Below, piece by piece: positions 53,001 to 64,000 of a DNA stretch of 64,000 nt. The DNA comes from Metopolophium dirhodum. Lineage: Eukaryota; Arthropoda; Insecta; Hemiptera; Aphididae. The stretch's first letter is position 1, and every line of letters starts with the position of its first letter. The notes beneath the pieces are model-generated. The model saw only the letters and a program-made list of their open reading frames with translations, searched no databases and had not been told where the DNA came from. Where the stretch lies: positions 33,092,270 to 33,156,269 of the forward strand of contig NC_083560.1 of NCBI RefSeq assembly GCF_019925205.1. Direction: 5' to 3'. The position numbers and the translations under genes were made by a program.

Positions 53001-54456
53001 TCGACTAAAAGCAAAAAAATCACTTTATAAAATACAATAAACTAAAATGTTCATAACAATTTATAATGATAATATTATGAAGAAGTGAACAACTATAGTT
53101 TAGGCACCTACATAGGTATATCAATATAATAAATTAAACAACAAATGGAAATTGCAAATTATAAACAAAAAAAGTATGCTAAAACTATACTTAAATCACT
53201 AAGTAATAAATATCAACATAATTATAAATTATTCTACCTATTGAATATGATGTGTTTATCCTCATAGTTTTTTGTATAGTTTACATTTTTAAATTTTAAT
53301 AATTTTGAAAAGTTTAATTTAGGTTCCTACCTTGATTATCAAATATGTCTGGCTCAGTATCATCACAAGTCCCAGACGATTCCACATCAGTATTTTTATT
53401 TGTTTTAATAATTACATTTTTGGCACACTTGTCAACTAAAATATTTAAAAAAATATCACATATTCACATCATATTATTTACAGTTGTATGCAGAATGTAA
53501 TGTTATTACTAGGTAAATGTGTAAATAGTAAACTAAGTTTTTAGTAAACGACCTTCGTCTTAAGAAAATCTTAACTTCAGGAATTTTAACAACCACCCAG
53601 TATTTAATAATATATATTTACCACTTACCAGCATTATCCAAATTGTTTTTTACTACAAACATATTTAATGAACCTCTCAACTTCTTTATTTCTTCATCTT
53701 TTTTTATTCTCATTTTCCTTTTTGCTGAACCACTGAGATATTTTGACATTGTAAATATGATTAAAATAACTTATAAGTCAACTATTAAAGTATTAACAGC
53801 AATGATTAATAAAAGTATTTTTTTATTAGCAATGCAAACTATTCAATGAAAAGTGAAAATTAAAAGTACCTAGTAGTAACTTGGTGATTATAAATTTGAA
53901 ATAATTTAAAACACATAGAGGCATAAGCCATAAAGGTTAGTTCGGAAGATAATTGGTGAATTATTATTTTGTATGTAGGTACCTAAATGTAAACAAAAGA
54001 GATATTTTTATTCTATTTTTATTTTGCACTTTAGTGGTGCTTACTTTGGTCACAGAATAATGCTTTGGTTTATAAGACAAACTGAGTATTCAGTGTAGCC
54101 AACGCCAAGATGATCGGTGATTTTTTCATCATTAATCTTTTATCACAGAATAAATCTGTGAAATTGATTTGCCGCCAAAGACCTTATACTTATACCACAG
54201 ACTTTTCATAGTTTGTGCCTAAAATCTAAATTATTATTTAAGCATAAGGTCTATGTTTACCGCATTATTACTTATCGATTATGAACTCCTTAATATTTAA
54301 TATTTAAAATATTTCAATTCAAAATACATTTTTACAAAATCAAAAACCCGGAAAAATAATAATAGGATCCACCCATTATGGGCCCCCTTTGAAAAATTAA
54401 TTTGGGCCCTCTGGCAGGGCTTTGCCCTGCTTGCCCTGGTGGTAGTTGCGGCACTG
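50075..54456 (-). mobile_element. hAT DNA transposon (4,382 bp)
   Basis: Terminal inverted repeats CAGTGCCGCAACT (50075) and AGTTGCGGCACTG (to 54456), with the 8-bp duplication CCTATGGC (50067-50074 and 54457-54464) expected for hAT. The subterminal parts are GGGCCC-rich at both ends. It encodes one spliced transposase on the minus strand. Inserted within the CACTA-like element. Confidence 0.92.
50329..53749 (-). CDS. hAT transposase, ZMYM1/TTF-finger type, spliced
   Basis: The last and main exon runs 52574-50329 (an AG acceptor precedes 52574; the open frame up to 52629 is intronic). It has a TTF-type zinc finger (LCYSVILDCAYCEVCWLF), a DUF4371-like RNase H-fold core with GQGYDGAAVMSGAYSGVQ and HCCAHNLNLVICDAA, and the C-terminal dimerisation domain (LPVTVATAERSFSKLKIIKSYLR). 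The first exon is about 53749-53629 (MSKYLSGSAKRKMRIKK). Between them are three short acidic exons near 53435-53332, 53004-52901 and 52843-52770 that look like repeats of one exon (ESSxTCDxTEPDIFD). Not all junction phases were checked. The core is open, so the element may be active. Confidence 0.8.
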
Positions 54457-54464
54457 CCTATGGC

Positions 54465-55250
54465 CCCTGAATGTTTTAATCCGGACTGGATTGTAAATGA
54501 CACTAAATGTACAATTCTTAAACCTATAATATAATAATATTATATTAAAAGATTGTGTGACATTTACAACTGTTCCAGCAAATCGATTTCTTGATCAATA
54601 AGAAATCTACTATAATCAGTCATATTATATAATCGTGGTTAAAAACAGTTTGTTTATAACAAATCGTCAACAAATGTGTATTACGAACATTTTGATATTT
54701 TGCTTACAAAGACGCTCATTAGGATTAGGTGCAAGGAGGCGACATGTTACCCCATGAAAAATTTTAATTCTAAATAATAAACTATTTTCACTGATTATAT
54801 ACATGACATTATATTACATATTATAATGTAGCTGGTACATCGTTAATCTATGTTATGCATCTATTTTCTGTTATTTAATATAGGTACACAATTTTGTGTG
54901 TTGGTACTTAGTTATTTTTGTGATAATAAATAATAAATATTATTGTCACCCCCCTAGATTTTGATTGATGGGCATTCTTAGATAATGATACAATACTACA
55001 TAATAAGTTAAAAGTAAAATTTGCATGGTTAATAATACTATTTGTATAGGTACAACTAAAACTCTGTGTTTACAATAATAGGTTATAAAAATACAGTTCA
55101 TCATCAAGGCGTATTTAAACTGCCACCTTAAATATTTATTTTATATTATAATAGGTCCACTCTTATTATTGGTACCTATATAATTAATTAATAAATTAAA
55201 ATAATTAATATTAAGACCATGCCTAATAATTAATAATATTATAGGTAAAT
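54465..55250. other. CACTA-like element interior, non-coding
   Basis: AT-rich, without ORFs. Nothing recognised. Confidence 0.4.
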
Positions 55251-55369
55251 TTAAAAATATTGTCGCATACACAATATTAAATATATTGTCTTCCAGCAAA
55301 ACAACCGAAGTCCATATTATTAATATATTAGAAATTATAATACAATTTTATTATGCTCTCAATAATTAT

Positions 55370-56098
55370 AAATAATTATAGAAGTACATATTGTCTCGAT
55401 ATTTGTACTTATTAATGTTTCTTCAAATATTTTTTTGTCTATTCAATAAATACATAATAATATTATACTATATAGTCACAATCTCTACCTGCAGAAATCC
55501 AGACATATTATTATTATGTTATCAAATATCAATATAATAATATAGAAATACGTTGTCTCAATATTTTTACTTAATGTTCTTTAAAATATTTTAGTATCCG
55601 TTAAATAAACAGATTTTTACAATACTTACAAGAACATATTTTATCAATAATATATAAAAATATGTTTTCTCAATATTTTTACTTAGTGGTCCTTAAAATA
55701 TTTTACTATCCATTAAATAAACATATTGTTACAATACTTAAAAGAACATATTTTATCAATAATATATAAAAATATGTTGTCTCAATATTTTTACTTAGTG
55801 TTCCTTAAAATATTTTATTATCCATTAAATAAACACATTGTTACAATATTTACAAGAACATATGTTATCAATAATTTTAGATAAATGTTGACAACGTATA
55901 TTTTATTGATGTTTCCTGCAATATTTTTTTCAGTATGTGAAAAACATATTATTATAATATGTTTCAAATATTATTTTTAAATATATTTTTATCCATATAT
56001 TAAAAACATGTTGTCAAAAGGTGTTTAAACAAAATATTTCCAAGAACATAAGGAAAACATATGTCTACAATATAAATATTTTCTAATTGCTATCTGGG
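55370..56098. repeat. Right subterminal repeats of the CACTA-like element
   Basis: At least three tandem ~110-bp units near 55545, 55660 and 55770 (CAATATTTTTACTTAGTG.TCCTTAAAATATTTTA ... AGAACATATTTTATCAATAAT), a weaker one near 55385, and decayed copies to the terminus. The unit sequence differs from the left array. Confidence 0.7.
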
Positions 56099-56330
56099 AA
56101 TGGATGAAAATCCAATGGCTGAACTAGCCATTTATGTTTCATTATAAGTATTCAAATAATACAGAATACCCTTTTAACTCAGTTTATATTGGAAAAAGAA
56201 ATTCCTATATTGAAGACTACACTAAACAATTATATTTGTTATATCCAAATGGGCATACAATAACAGAATTTAAAAAAAAGATTTATTGAAATTAATATCC
56301 ATTCATACCTCCAATAAAACACAGTTATTC
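56099..56330 (+). pseudogene. 3' part of the split DUF7869-like TE gene
   Basis: Directly after the CACTA-like terminus: WMKIQW near the junction, then PFNSVYIGKRNSYIEDYTKQLYLLYPNGHTI and, after a one-base shift, KDLLKLISIHTSNK. This continues the protein broken at 25486. One in-frame stop follows WMKIQWLN. Confidence 0.5.
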
Positions 56331-56339
56331 TCAAAAAAA

Positions 56340-57000
56340 TTGTGCCTATGTATATTTAATATTTGTCAATTGCTGTTGTAATAATATTATATCCAGAAAA
56401 TTGTTTTAAATTTTCACGTGTTTTGACCCAACAATTACAATTTAATTGACATAGGTATATGAAAAAAATCTAAAAAAAATTGGAAAATTAAAATGTCCGC
56501 AAACAACACAAAACAATTCAAAATATTTTCAAAATATTTTTGTGTAAAGAAAATGCTAATATGAATGCTCAGAATTTAAAATAATAATAATAACTATTGT
56601 TTTCGTTGTTTTTGTATGAACTTCACAATATTTTAACGAAAAGTAGTTACTGTGCGTCTGTGCCGACCCGTCCATCAATCCTCAAGTACGTACATGTCCC
56701 CAGACTCACCAAATAAAAATTTTAACATTTTTTTCAACTCAACATTTAGCAGTCAGTTAGCAACAATTTGCAAGACTATTTTCACAATTTGCAAGCCTTT
56801 AGTTGAACCATAAAATAAAAAAGACTAAGGGTGGGGCTGGGGACATGTGTCTCCCGCAACACCCATATCATCGAAAACATATTTTTAAATTTTTCTTGAA
56901 CCATCATTTAGCAGTCAATTAGCAACGATTTGCAAGCTAGTTGTCGAAATTTGCAAACCAATATTTCGTCTGTTATACGCTTTTCCAAAATTTGCACTGG
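56340..57000. other. AT-rich intergenic sequence
   Basis: No ORF. A duplicated phrase (TTAGCAGTCAGTTAGCAACAATTTGCAAG near 56746 and again near 56910 with changes) marks an old local repeat. Confidence 0.4.
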
Positions 57001-57645
57001 CGGGACTGATCAAACCGAGTGGATGGGAAGGCGTACCCGGCCGCGGAGAAGCGGTGATTTGTTTCAGTCAACCGCTCGCAAATGACCCTACTTTAGAGGG
57101 AGGACTCCGACGTTGTGCACCGGAACCAACCTTGACAGTACGGCGTCGCCGAGCGGCAAAACCTTGAACGCACCTGCCGGTTGGGCCGGCAAACGCAGTT
57201 TGTCGTCAAATCAAGCACAATTGGCTACCGTAAGACTGAAACCACCGATGAGTGGGCGGAACCAGGGACCACATACCTGAACTATGGGCAGGCAACATCT
57301 TAGTAACGTTAGGCAGAAGCGAGGGAACGGGTGCTAAGACCCGCCGTCGCCGTAAGAACGGCAAAAGAAACTGCGGTGACGACGGCGACAGTGGGCTCAG
57401 ATCCCCCATTGCTGCGTGGGAACTGACCGTCACAAACAACACGAGGCCACCAGAACTCTGAAGGCGGAAGAGCGAGGGCAGGTTCGGGGGACCGCTGGTC
57501 ACACCGGGCCGGTGTTCCCGCGCCTCACGCGTGAAGCGCCCGCCGGTCGAGGAGGGGCTGGTGGGCCCCTGGAGTGGCCCGACATAGGTTGCTGAAAGGG
57601 CATCGAGGTAACCCCGTGAACACTTACTGGCACGTCCACCGGCCA
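57000..57645. repeat. GC-rich island 1
   Basis: About 650 bp strikingly GC-rich against an AT-rich background. It is rich in CG and has no protein with recognisable features on either strand. Resembles island 2 in style; likely TE-derived UTR or a non-coding repeat. Confidence 0.5.
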
Positions 57646-57720
57646 AATGTAAACTCCTACACGAATAACCTTTTTACCGGAATTTTCATTAAATGTAAAC
57701 TCCTACACTAATAACCTTTT
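57645..57720. repeat. Short tandem repeat next to the MULE remnant
   Basis: AAATGTAAACTCCTACAC is present twice (near 57645 and 57692), each followed by .AATAACCTTTT. A third degraded copy (TGTAATCTCCTACATAG) is near 57750. May be terminal sequence of the MULE. Confidence 0.5.
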
Positions 57721-58230
57721 AAAATTTTTACCTGAAAATCAATGATATTGTAATCTCCTACATAGAAATTTTTCCCTTTAAAAATAGGGTTATATTACTT
57801 AAATTTACAATTTTGAAGTTGAAAAGCAAAAAAAGCTCAAAATTATCATAACTTGAAAATAATAAATATACATTATTTAATAAACAAACGCTTGAATAGA
57901 GCTTGTTAATACGCTGTATGATGATTGTCGAAGGTTAGATTATATCCATATTATATACTATACTATACGTTCATATCGGCACTTGCAGTACAAAGTGTTT
58001 TAAATAGATCAGTGATATGGCATCGAATATTGTCGAATAACGATAAAACATGATAATCTCGTCTGTATCGGAAATTTCCGAACAAATTGTCGTTTATTGC
58101 CGATATCGTAGTCCGCTCGTATCTGTATAACTGTGTGTTGTTTGAGTTTAGTCTAGTGAATCTTTTGCGTCTTTCACCGTTTTGTGCAGTAAGGTTAGTC
58201 ACTCTTATAGTCGTACATTATTACAAATTG

Positions 58231-59154
58231 CAATGGAATTCATGTGTAGTCAGAATGGTAAAAACTTATTAATAGTTGATAAATATAAATTTTTTTTAAC
58301 TTTACTGCAAAAAGTGGCTAAAAAACTTGGCGTTGTATTAATAATAAGTGTCAAAGTAAAATTTACACAAATAATACAGAGGATAAGTTTATTGAAAAGC
58401 ATGTAGTTCTATTTCACAATCATGATGAAGATACTACATTAAATCGCCAAGAAGTCAATAATTCACTGAAAAGGAAAGTAAGTGAAGACAATATTGTAGA
58501 CAAAACTTCCAAGTTTATTTTAACTGAAATCAAAAATTTTAATAACGAAAATAATTTAAATACAACTGATCTCAATTATATTAGACGAAATGTGTATAAT
58601 GCACGTAAATCTATTTTGCCACCTTTGCCTAAAAGTATTGAAGAAGTTCACGATACTTTAAATGTAATGGATATACAAACAAACAGTTATGAACAATTTA
58701 TTTTATTAAATGATCAAGATAGCCATATTATTATATCTTCTTGTATAAAAAATTTAAAATTTCTTTGTTCTAACGAAAAAATTTTTTTAGACGGTACTTT
58801 CAATTATTGTACAAAATATTTTTTGCAGTTATTCACTATTCATGGTTTTAAGAATCAAAATTATATACCATTAGTCTTTGCTTTGCTTCCTGACAAAAAT
58901 AGCCATACATACAGTACATTATTTTTAAAAACTATCGAAATTTGCTTGCAAAATAATTTACGGTTTCAACCAGTTACAGTTGTGGTGGACTTTGAAATTG
59001 CTATTCATGATGTAATTAAAAATATTTGGCCAACAGTGAAAATGTATGGTTGTAATTTTCATTTGTGCCAAAATTGGTACAGAAAAATCCAGCAATTAGG
59101 CCTAACGAATGATTACAATAATGGTGAATCTGAAATTGGAAAATTTTTAGTTCT
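58231..59154 (+). pseudogene. FLYWCH zinc-finger MULE transposase, truncated
   Basis: A FLYWCH finger starts at MEFMCSQNGKNLLIVDKYKFF (58231). It then needs a frame change in a T run near 58291-58297, passes an in-frame TAA at 58319-58321, and continues TWRCINNKCQSKIY ... HVVLFHNHDED. After that the frame is open: YNARKSILPPLP linker, then the MULE DDE domain with FLDGTF, VTVVVDFEIA and GCNFHLCQNWYRKIQQLGL. Similarity ends near 59154 where GC-rich sequence begins, so the C-terminal third is gone. Dead copy. Confidence 0.75.
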
Positions 59155-60900
59155 CACATTCGGTTTACTGACCAGTACAAGTACACACCTGCTACCGACC
59201 GCGCTAAGACGAGTCACGTTGAGAAACTGGCTGACTAATCTGGTCCGGAAAAGGGGCAGGCTTGGTACGGTCTTAACGAAGCTAACCCTAGAGCTTCGAG
59301 TTAACTGAACTGTAATCACAAGGGCTCGGGGCAGGTCAAGCTTGGTGCTAGCGAAATGACCAAGGACCTCCGAGTTCCCTGGGCCACCTGTACCTTCCAG
59401 GGTGGCCAACCGGTGGTTTAGAACACGCTAAGCCACAAAAGGTCTAAAATTGGTAGGAAGGCGGGGGGGGGGGGGGGGGGGCGCCCGAACAAGACTACAG
59501 CCTCGAGCGCCCTCACGAAATGCTTACTCATAATTGTGCAGAATCGTGAGAAGCGAAAAAGAGCCGCAGGATTGAGACCACGGCTGACGATGTTCTGCCT
59601 GGGCGCAGGACTAGGTGGATGACGAACGGCCGGAAGGCGTCTTCGCACCCCTGGGTCACCTAAGGACCCCGCCCCGATCTCAACGCCAGTGGAGGGCGCA
59701 TCTCCAAACCGAGCTTCCCGGGGTAATAGGAAGCACCTGGAAGTGGTCTCAGAGACTTACCGGTGGTAACGGGAAAGGGTCATCAATGAAGGAAAAGAGG
59801 ACTGGCCAGGCAGTTTTCAGCAGACCAGCTACTCAAACAGTATACCCCAGAGATGGGCAGCTTGCCAAGCGCAGGTCCTCATGGTTCGCAGAGCATCTGC
59901 TTACACACAAGACTGCCCGCCTGTCAACCACGAAAAAGCTCCGCGCTCAAGGCGCGAGCGATCGGAGCGGATCGAATCGCAGAGCGTGGACTCACGGAAA
60001 AACCAATAGCCGTGTTCCAGGCGTATCAACGCACCGAGGAAGGGCAGTCCTGATGGGCACGTCAAAAGACCCCGACGTGGGTCCCCGAATAAGGACGACC
60101 GAGGTGATGGAGGGCACCTTCCTTCTCCGCACGGGAACAAACTACCCGAGTGGGGGTACCATACCACCTGCGACAAACCAGTGGGCTTGAGCGAGAGGCG
60201 CCAGCGTGCGACGGGCGAAGCAGACGCGGACCTCTGCCGGTGCGCTGGTGCTTCTAGCACGAACCTGACTGAGAGTTCACGGGCCTGGCCAACTCGTAAA
60301 CGAACGCGTGCAAGATGGAAGTCCAGCTGGGGGACACCCACCGACAAGCACCCAAACCCGAGTAATCGGTACGGACACGGCATCCGGCAAAAGAAAACAA
60401 TACCACTCCAAAAAGGTCGCACCGCGGCAGCGTAAGAACTGTTCCGATTCTAGTGGGAAAAGAGTCGTTGTGAGTACTCTGGATAACGGATACTTAAATC
60501 TCATCCCACGGGCGACGAGGACATCCCCACTAAAAACCCGACATTGCTAACGCCCGAACGGTATCAGTGCCCGTCGAGCTTTATGGCGTGCGTCCGGCCG
60601 ACGCGCGCGTTCGCGACTTATGTGGATGGCCTTGCGGGGGCTGTGGGAGTAGCACCTTAATAGAAGGGGAGCTATTTGTCTGGGTCGAATCCAGCGCTCG
60701 CTGACGCGGTTATACGAAACCCACCGATCTATCTCGAACGAGAGCAGCCGGCGGGGGACCGCCAGCCTGGCACCTAGGTGGCCTGACGAAACCGGTCGGA
60801 GGGATGTGACCGCGTCGTAAAAAGGCGTGAAGGAGCCGCCCTCGCGACATATGGCTAAAGATGTAAAAACCCCGAGAGAATGGTGTTATACTCCCCGTCA
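59155..60900. repeat. GC-rich island 2, inserted in the MULE
   Basis: About 1.75 kb, GC- and CG-rich, with a G tract at 59463-59482. Several short frames occur on both strands (e.g. 59615-60190, 59901-60422) but none shows motifs. The abrupt boundary inside a transposase ORF indicates an insertion. Possibly a UTR of a non-LTR retrotransposon or a non-autonomous element. Confidence 0.5.
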
Positions 60901-61260
60901 CACAGTGGTTAGTTATCCTATAGCCATTATTATGTGAACTTAATATAAATGTTGTTACGAGATTTAAGTGATTGTAGTACGTTCAACAATTACCACTCAT
61001 TACATTCCTTTTTACATTCCAACTATGTCTACTTCGTTCAGCCATAATCACCCCACGCACAGGATGCTTAGGTGGGCCAATCACATTCACGTCATTGTAT
61101 CTCATGTATTTTGTTTAAATTTTTTCTTATGTTCATTTACCTAGTCTAGTTTGTACTTAATTCTGTGTTGCCACCCATCTTATTTTAAAAAGTATATACT
61201 GTATACCATTCTATAAAAACCATTCGGCGTGAATCTTATAATAAATAAATAAATAAATTA
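60901..61260. other. Possible 3' tail of the GC-rich insertion
   Basis: AT-richer sequence ending in a (TAAA/AAAT) microsatellite at 61240-61260, a typical 3' end for some non-LTR elements. No ORF. Confidence 0.35.
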
Positions 61261-61581
61261 CCTTTTGCCTTTTGTTAAGAAATTCATACCTTACTAGATA
61301 ATACGATTATATCGTTATTTTTTTTACTTCCTGTTGATTTTCATTACATATTTTATTAAGAGTCTCTCTATAAATCAATTAAGATTTAATAAACGTTTTC
61401 ATGATTATAATATTATTCACACAACCTTGTTTTTTGTGAAGTATGTAGGTATACAAATTAAATAATATTTCATTTCGTAATCTAAATACGTATATCGTAT
61501 ATATTCTTAAATTACTTATACATTTATTATAAATTTATAACCATAATAATTATTTATGAATGTCGTACTCGTACACTACCG

Positions 61582-62053
61582 TATAAATACGCCTTGTCTG
61601 TAGTCAAATGTTATTTTGGTAAATGTTGTTTTTCTTAGTTGTTCTAAAAATAAAATATTGCTTATAAATCGACTAGACATTAATAACTGCTGTAATACTG
61701 TTATCAATATTAATTATAAATCGATGTTTGTAGAATACTCATTTTGGTGAAACAATCATTTTAAAGTTATCAGTGATGTTTTCGATTGTTTGTAAACAAT
61801 TATTTAGGAATTTTCACTTGTGATTAATTCCGTTTTAAGTCCGTTTTAATTCCGTTCAGTATTTACAAGAATATACAATTGTTTTCTTCCAATTACATTT
61901 TAATTTAAATTATCTGTGCGGTGTGCATATTTTATGCATCGTGAAAGGACGAAAGCCAGCTATTTATCCGCATGTTGTTGTAGAAACAGTGCTCCAGTTT
62001 AAAGACAGAGTCATCGATGACATAATGATCATTACCGATAATGGTGAAAAAAG
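61582..62053 (+). promoter_or_regulatory. Candidate promoter and first coding exon
   Basis: TATAAATA near 61582 is followed by a 5' UTR-like stretch. An open frame (about 61945-62053) reads KGRKPAIYPHVVVETVLQFKDRVIDD and ends at a strong donor, AAAAAA|GTAAGTG. The peptide resembles the start of aphid repeat-encoded proteins I have seen, but I cannot name them. No following exon is evident in the window. Confidence 0.35.
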
Positions 62054-62379
62054 TAAGTGAAAAGTATTATTTTAAATAATTTAATTTACTATACTCGTAC
62101 GTACGACATACCTCACTAGTAATTAATTTTCTTTTCCTATTTGGTGTGTTTTTTTTTTAAATTAATTAATTAAAATCGAACGTAGTAGCGTTAAGAAGAA
62201 ACCAAAATATTATGTACAAATTTACTGAACAAAATATATGAATATATAATATTTGTATTATATTACAGCCGTTGGCTGTTACTTGTTAGTTTATACATTT
62301 GACATTACACAGCAGACCGTACGTAGCGAGAGCTCGTCGAAAACAATAAATATTTGTTTGTAGTGTACAAGGTACGGTG

Positions 62380-62600
62380 TTGTAAAGTATTTAAGCAAAA
62401 GTATTCAAATACATTTTTTAGTATTGAATACTTTTTTAAATACTTTTTATTTTTAATTAAATTAAATTTTTTTTGTATTTGAAGATTATTTCAAATACTT
62501 TATAATAGATAGTATTTGGGTGGTATTTTAAATACTTTTTTAAATACTTAAATACTTATTTATAATACTTTAAATACTTATTTTTTAAAACACTGGTAGT
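62380..62600. repeat. Degenerate AAATACTTTT repeat
   Basis: Dense repetition of AAATACTTTTTAAATACTTA-type words in one orientation over about 200 bp; a low-complexity TE or satellite-like tract. Confidence 0.6.
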
Positions 62601-62917
62601 GTACTAGTGTGTGTCAGGAAATTGTGTAATTTTTATTTACGCCACACTGAGGTATTTTCGCCTTACAGGTCCGAACGGGTTTTATCGCCACGGTGTTTTT
62701 AACGAATCTAGACGTAATCGTCTAGTTATATGATTTTATTTATAAATGGGTAAATATTATCTCGGTATGGAATATCGATGTACTGCTATATTCAAGGCCA
62801 CATTTAGGAGGAGCTCTGGGTATAACAGCCCCGGGCACCAAAATTTTATTGTCAGAAATTTGTTTACTTGTGAATAATTAAAATATTATAATTTTAATTA
62901 TTTTAATAACATTATTT

Positions 62918-64000
62918 TTATTGATAGAAATATCGCGTTATGGCGATGTCAGCTCCGGTTATATACCTAAAAATTGTCATATACAATTATAAATGTTAAT
63001 CACATGTTGAACATACGCAGCAGCTGATATAGAATTGGTTCATATCCTAAGATCCTCGTCATTTGTCAATTGTAGTATAATTAGTTATATATTTATTTGT
63101 ATAGGTAACGGACACAATTCTAAATTAAATTATAATTATCCTAACAATATATTAACGATAACAATAAAGATATAATGTTATAGGCACATTACATTTAAAA
63201 AAAAACGTTATGGAGCCTGTTCATGTGTCAGTCGTCAATGATGATTTGTGTGAGTGTGATTGTATTCTATCTACATATTTTCTGTATGTGCATTGTGCGC
63301 ACGTCATGTCAACAGCACCGTCGACCAAAAATGAAAAGTGTGATTTTTTGGTCAAAACACCCTTTACAGGATAAACTCATACGGATCGTCGATTGGACTG
63401 ATTTCATTAATTATTTTTTGTTAGAAACAAGATCATTTTATCAGGCCACATTGGACCGAATTTTAATTTCATTGCTTAAAACAAACATAGAATAAAAATA
63501 TGAAAAGCCAGGACAAATTGGTCTTATTCAAATTCGTTTATATGGTCGCCTAGTAATAGATATGCCAATTATGAAAACCAAGAATTCCACTTTCAAAAAA
63601 AAAAAATAAATATATCGATTACTACGAGGCGTGAAAGTTTTTCCCGTAAGCCATATATTTGAGAAAAAAACAGGTCACGTGCAGGCCCCTTGAATATATT
63701 ACCTAACAAATAAACAAGTTATCTTTGAATAATTTGTTACCATCCAATTGCATCGCATAATAAGAGTCAGGAGAATATTATGTTATATCATTTTGAGAAA
63801 ATTATAATTATATTCAGAAATTCATTTTAATCATATAAATGTATTAATATTATTTTAGATACATTGCATGGTAAAGAGGTTTCTCATCTATTGAAATCTA
63901 ACTAATAAGTTTTTTTCAACAATTGACAATTGTTAATAAAACATGAAAAGCTTGATAATTTAATACAAGGTTCATTTTAAGTTTTTATTACTGCGTAAAT
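62918..64000. repeat. Dispersed ~1.1-kb repeat, copy 2
   Basis: Second copy of 15994-17096, running to the window edge. Here the short frame (63223-63495, 90 codons) is longer and shares HIFCMCIVRT and KSVIF.SKHPLQD with copy 1. The copy has no internal duplication and carries an extra ~240 bp (about 63490-63735). Confidence 0.75.

Larger units (their letters stand above)
25487..56098 (-). mobile_element. CACTA/EnSpm-like DNA transposon carrying nested Polinton and hAT insertions
   Basis: Ends are CCCAGATAGCAA (25487) and its reverse complement (to 56098), flanked on each side by AA. Both ends carry subterminal tandem repeats. Inside, on the minus strand, are a transposase (48054 to 29335, interrupted by the Polinton) and a multi-exon DUF4806-type gene (28955 to 26459). 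Subtracting the Polinton and hAT leaves about 9.6 kb. The superfamily call rests on transposase style (DYMHLVLLGVMRKL), the 2-bp duplication and the subterminal repeats; a related superfamily is possible. Confidence 0.65.

Noticed and set aside
57206..57646. 146-codon minus-strand frame in GC-rich island 1
   Set aside because: Long frames are expected by chance in GC-rich DNA; composition is Pro/Ser/Arg-rich without motifs.
59615..60435. Several 80-190-codon frames on both strands in GC-rich island 2
   Set aside because: They overlap in many frames, share no homology signal, and reflect lack of AT-rich stops.
1..64000. CRISPR arrays, bacterial operons or symbiont DNA
   Set aside because: No regularly spaced direct repeats with unique spacers, no bacterial gene style; introns and eukaryotic TEs throughout.

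Overview
The window is AT-rich eukaryotic DNA with almost no ordinary host genes and many transposable elements (TEs). The TE families (env-bearing Ty3/gypsy, Polinton/Maverick, ZMYM1-type hAT, FLYWCH-MULE, a two-gene CACTA-like element), short AT-rich introns and many dispersed repeats point to an insect. A hemipteran, most likely an aphid, is my inference from overall style, not from a database match. I recognise no rRNA, tRNA or CRISPR array.

Layout. (1) 1-6657: 3' part of a Ty3/gypsy-like retroelement. Its gag is intact. A Pro polyprotein follows after a textbook -1 frameshift signal and carries a TARG1-like macro domain, an OTU-like cysteine protease and a zinc ribbon ahead of the aspartic protease. 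RT, RNase H and integrase are missing. (2) 5948-13414: a second, env-bearing (errantivirus-like) element with a tRNA-Leu-type primer site. Its gag is broken and its pol is replaced by an inverted gag copy (arms of about 1207 bp). It keeps the integrase C-terminus, an env split by one TGA, and a 355-bp 3' LTR. An env fragment of another family lies next to it on the minus strand. (3) 13.7-24.8 kb: repeats and sparse sequence, with one plausible host gene, a small secreted protein (18787-19296, minus). (4) 24.8-56.3 kb: a nested stack. An old TE-type gene (24840-25486 and 56099-56330) is split by a CACTA-like element (25487-56098, AA target duplication). That element has a transposase and a multi-exon DUF4806-type gene. 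It was itself hit by a complete 16,578-bp Polinton (31111-47688, TATTTT duplication, inside the transposase ORF) and by a hAT element (50075-54456, CCTATGGC duplication). (5) 57-61 kb: GC-rich islands without convincing ORFs flanking a truncated FLYWCH-MULE pseudogene. (6) 61.5-64 kb: a candidate promoter and first exon, then a second copy of a roughly 1.1-kb dispersed repeat also found at 15994-17096.

The Polinton appears fully coding: BIR/IAP-like protein, protein-primed DNA polymerase B, chromodomain integrase, packaging ATPase, PLA2/core-type protein, adenovirus-type protease, two tandem penton-like proteins and a major capsid protein. It also holds a four-exon spliced gene of 172 aa, a Pol III-like hairpin locus, and a repeat-containing leader with a splice donor. 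Together these form a virus-like replication, packaging and integration module with possible host-interaction extras. The most interesting items are the macro/OTU retroelement with its frameshift signal, the Polinton accessory region (31.5-36.8 kb), and the in-frame nesting of the TEs.
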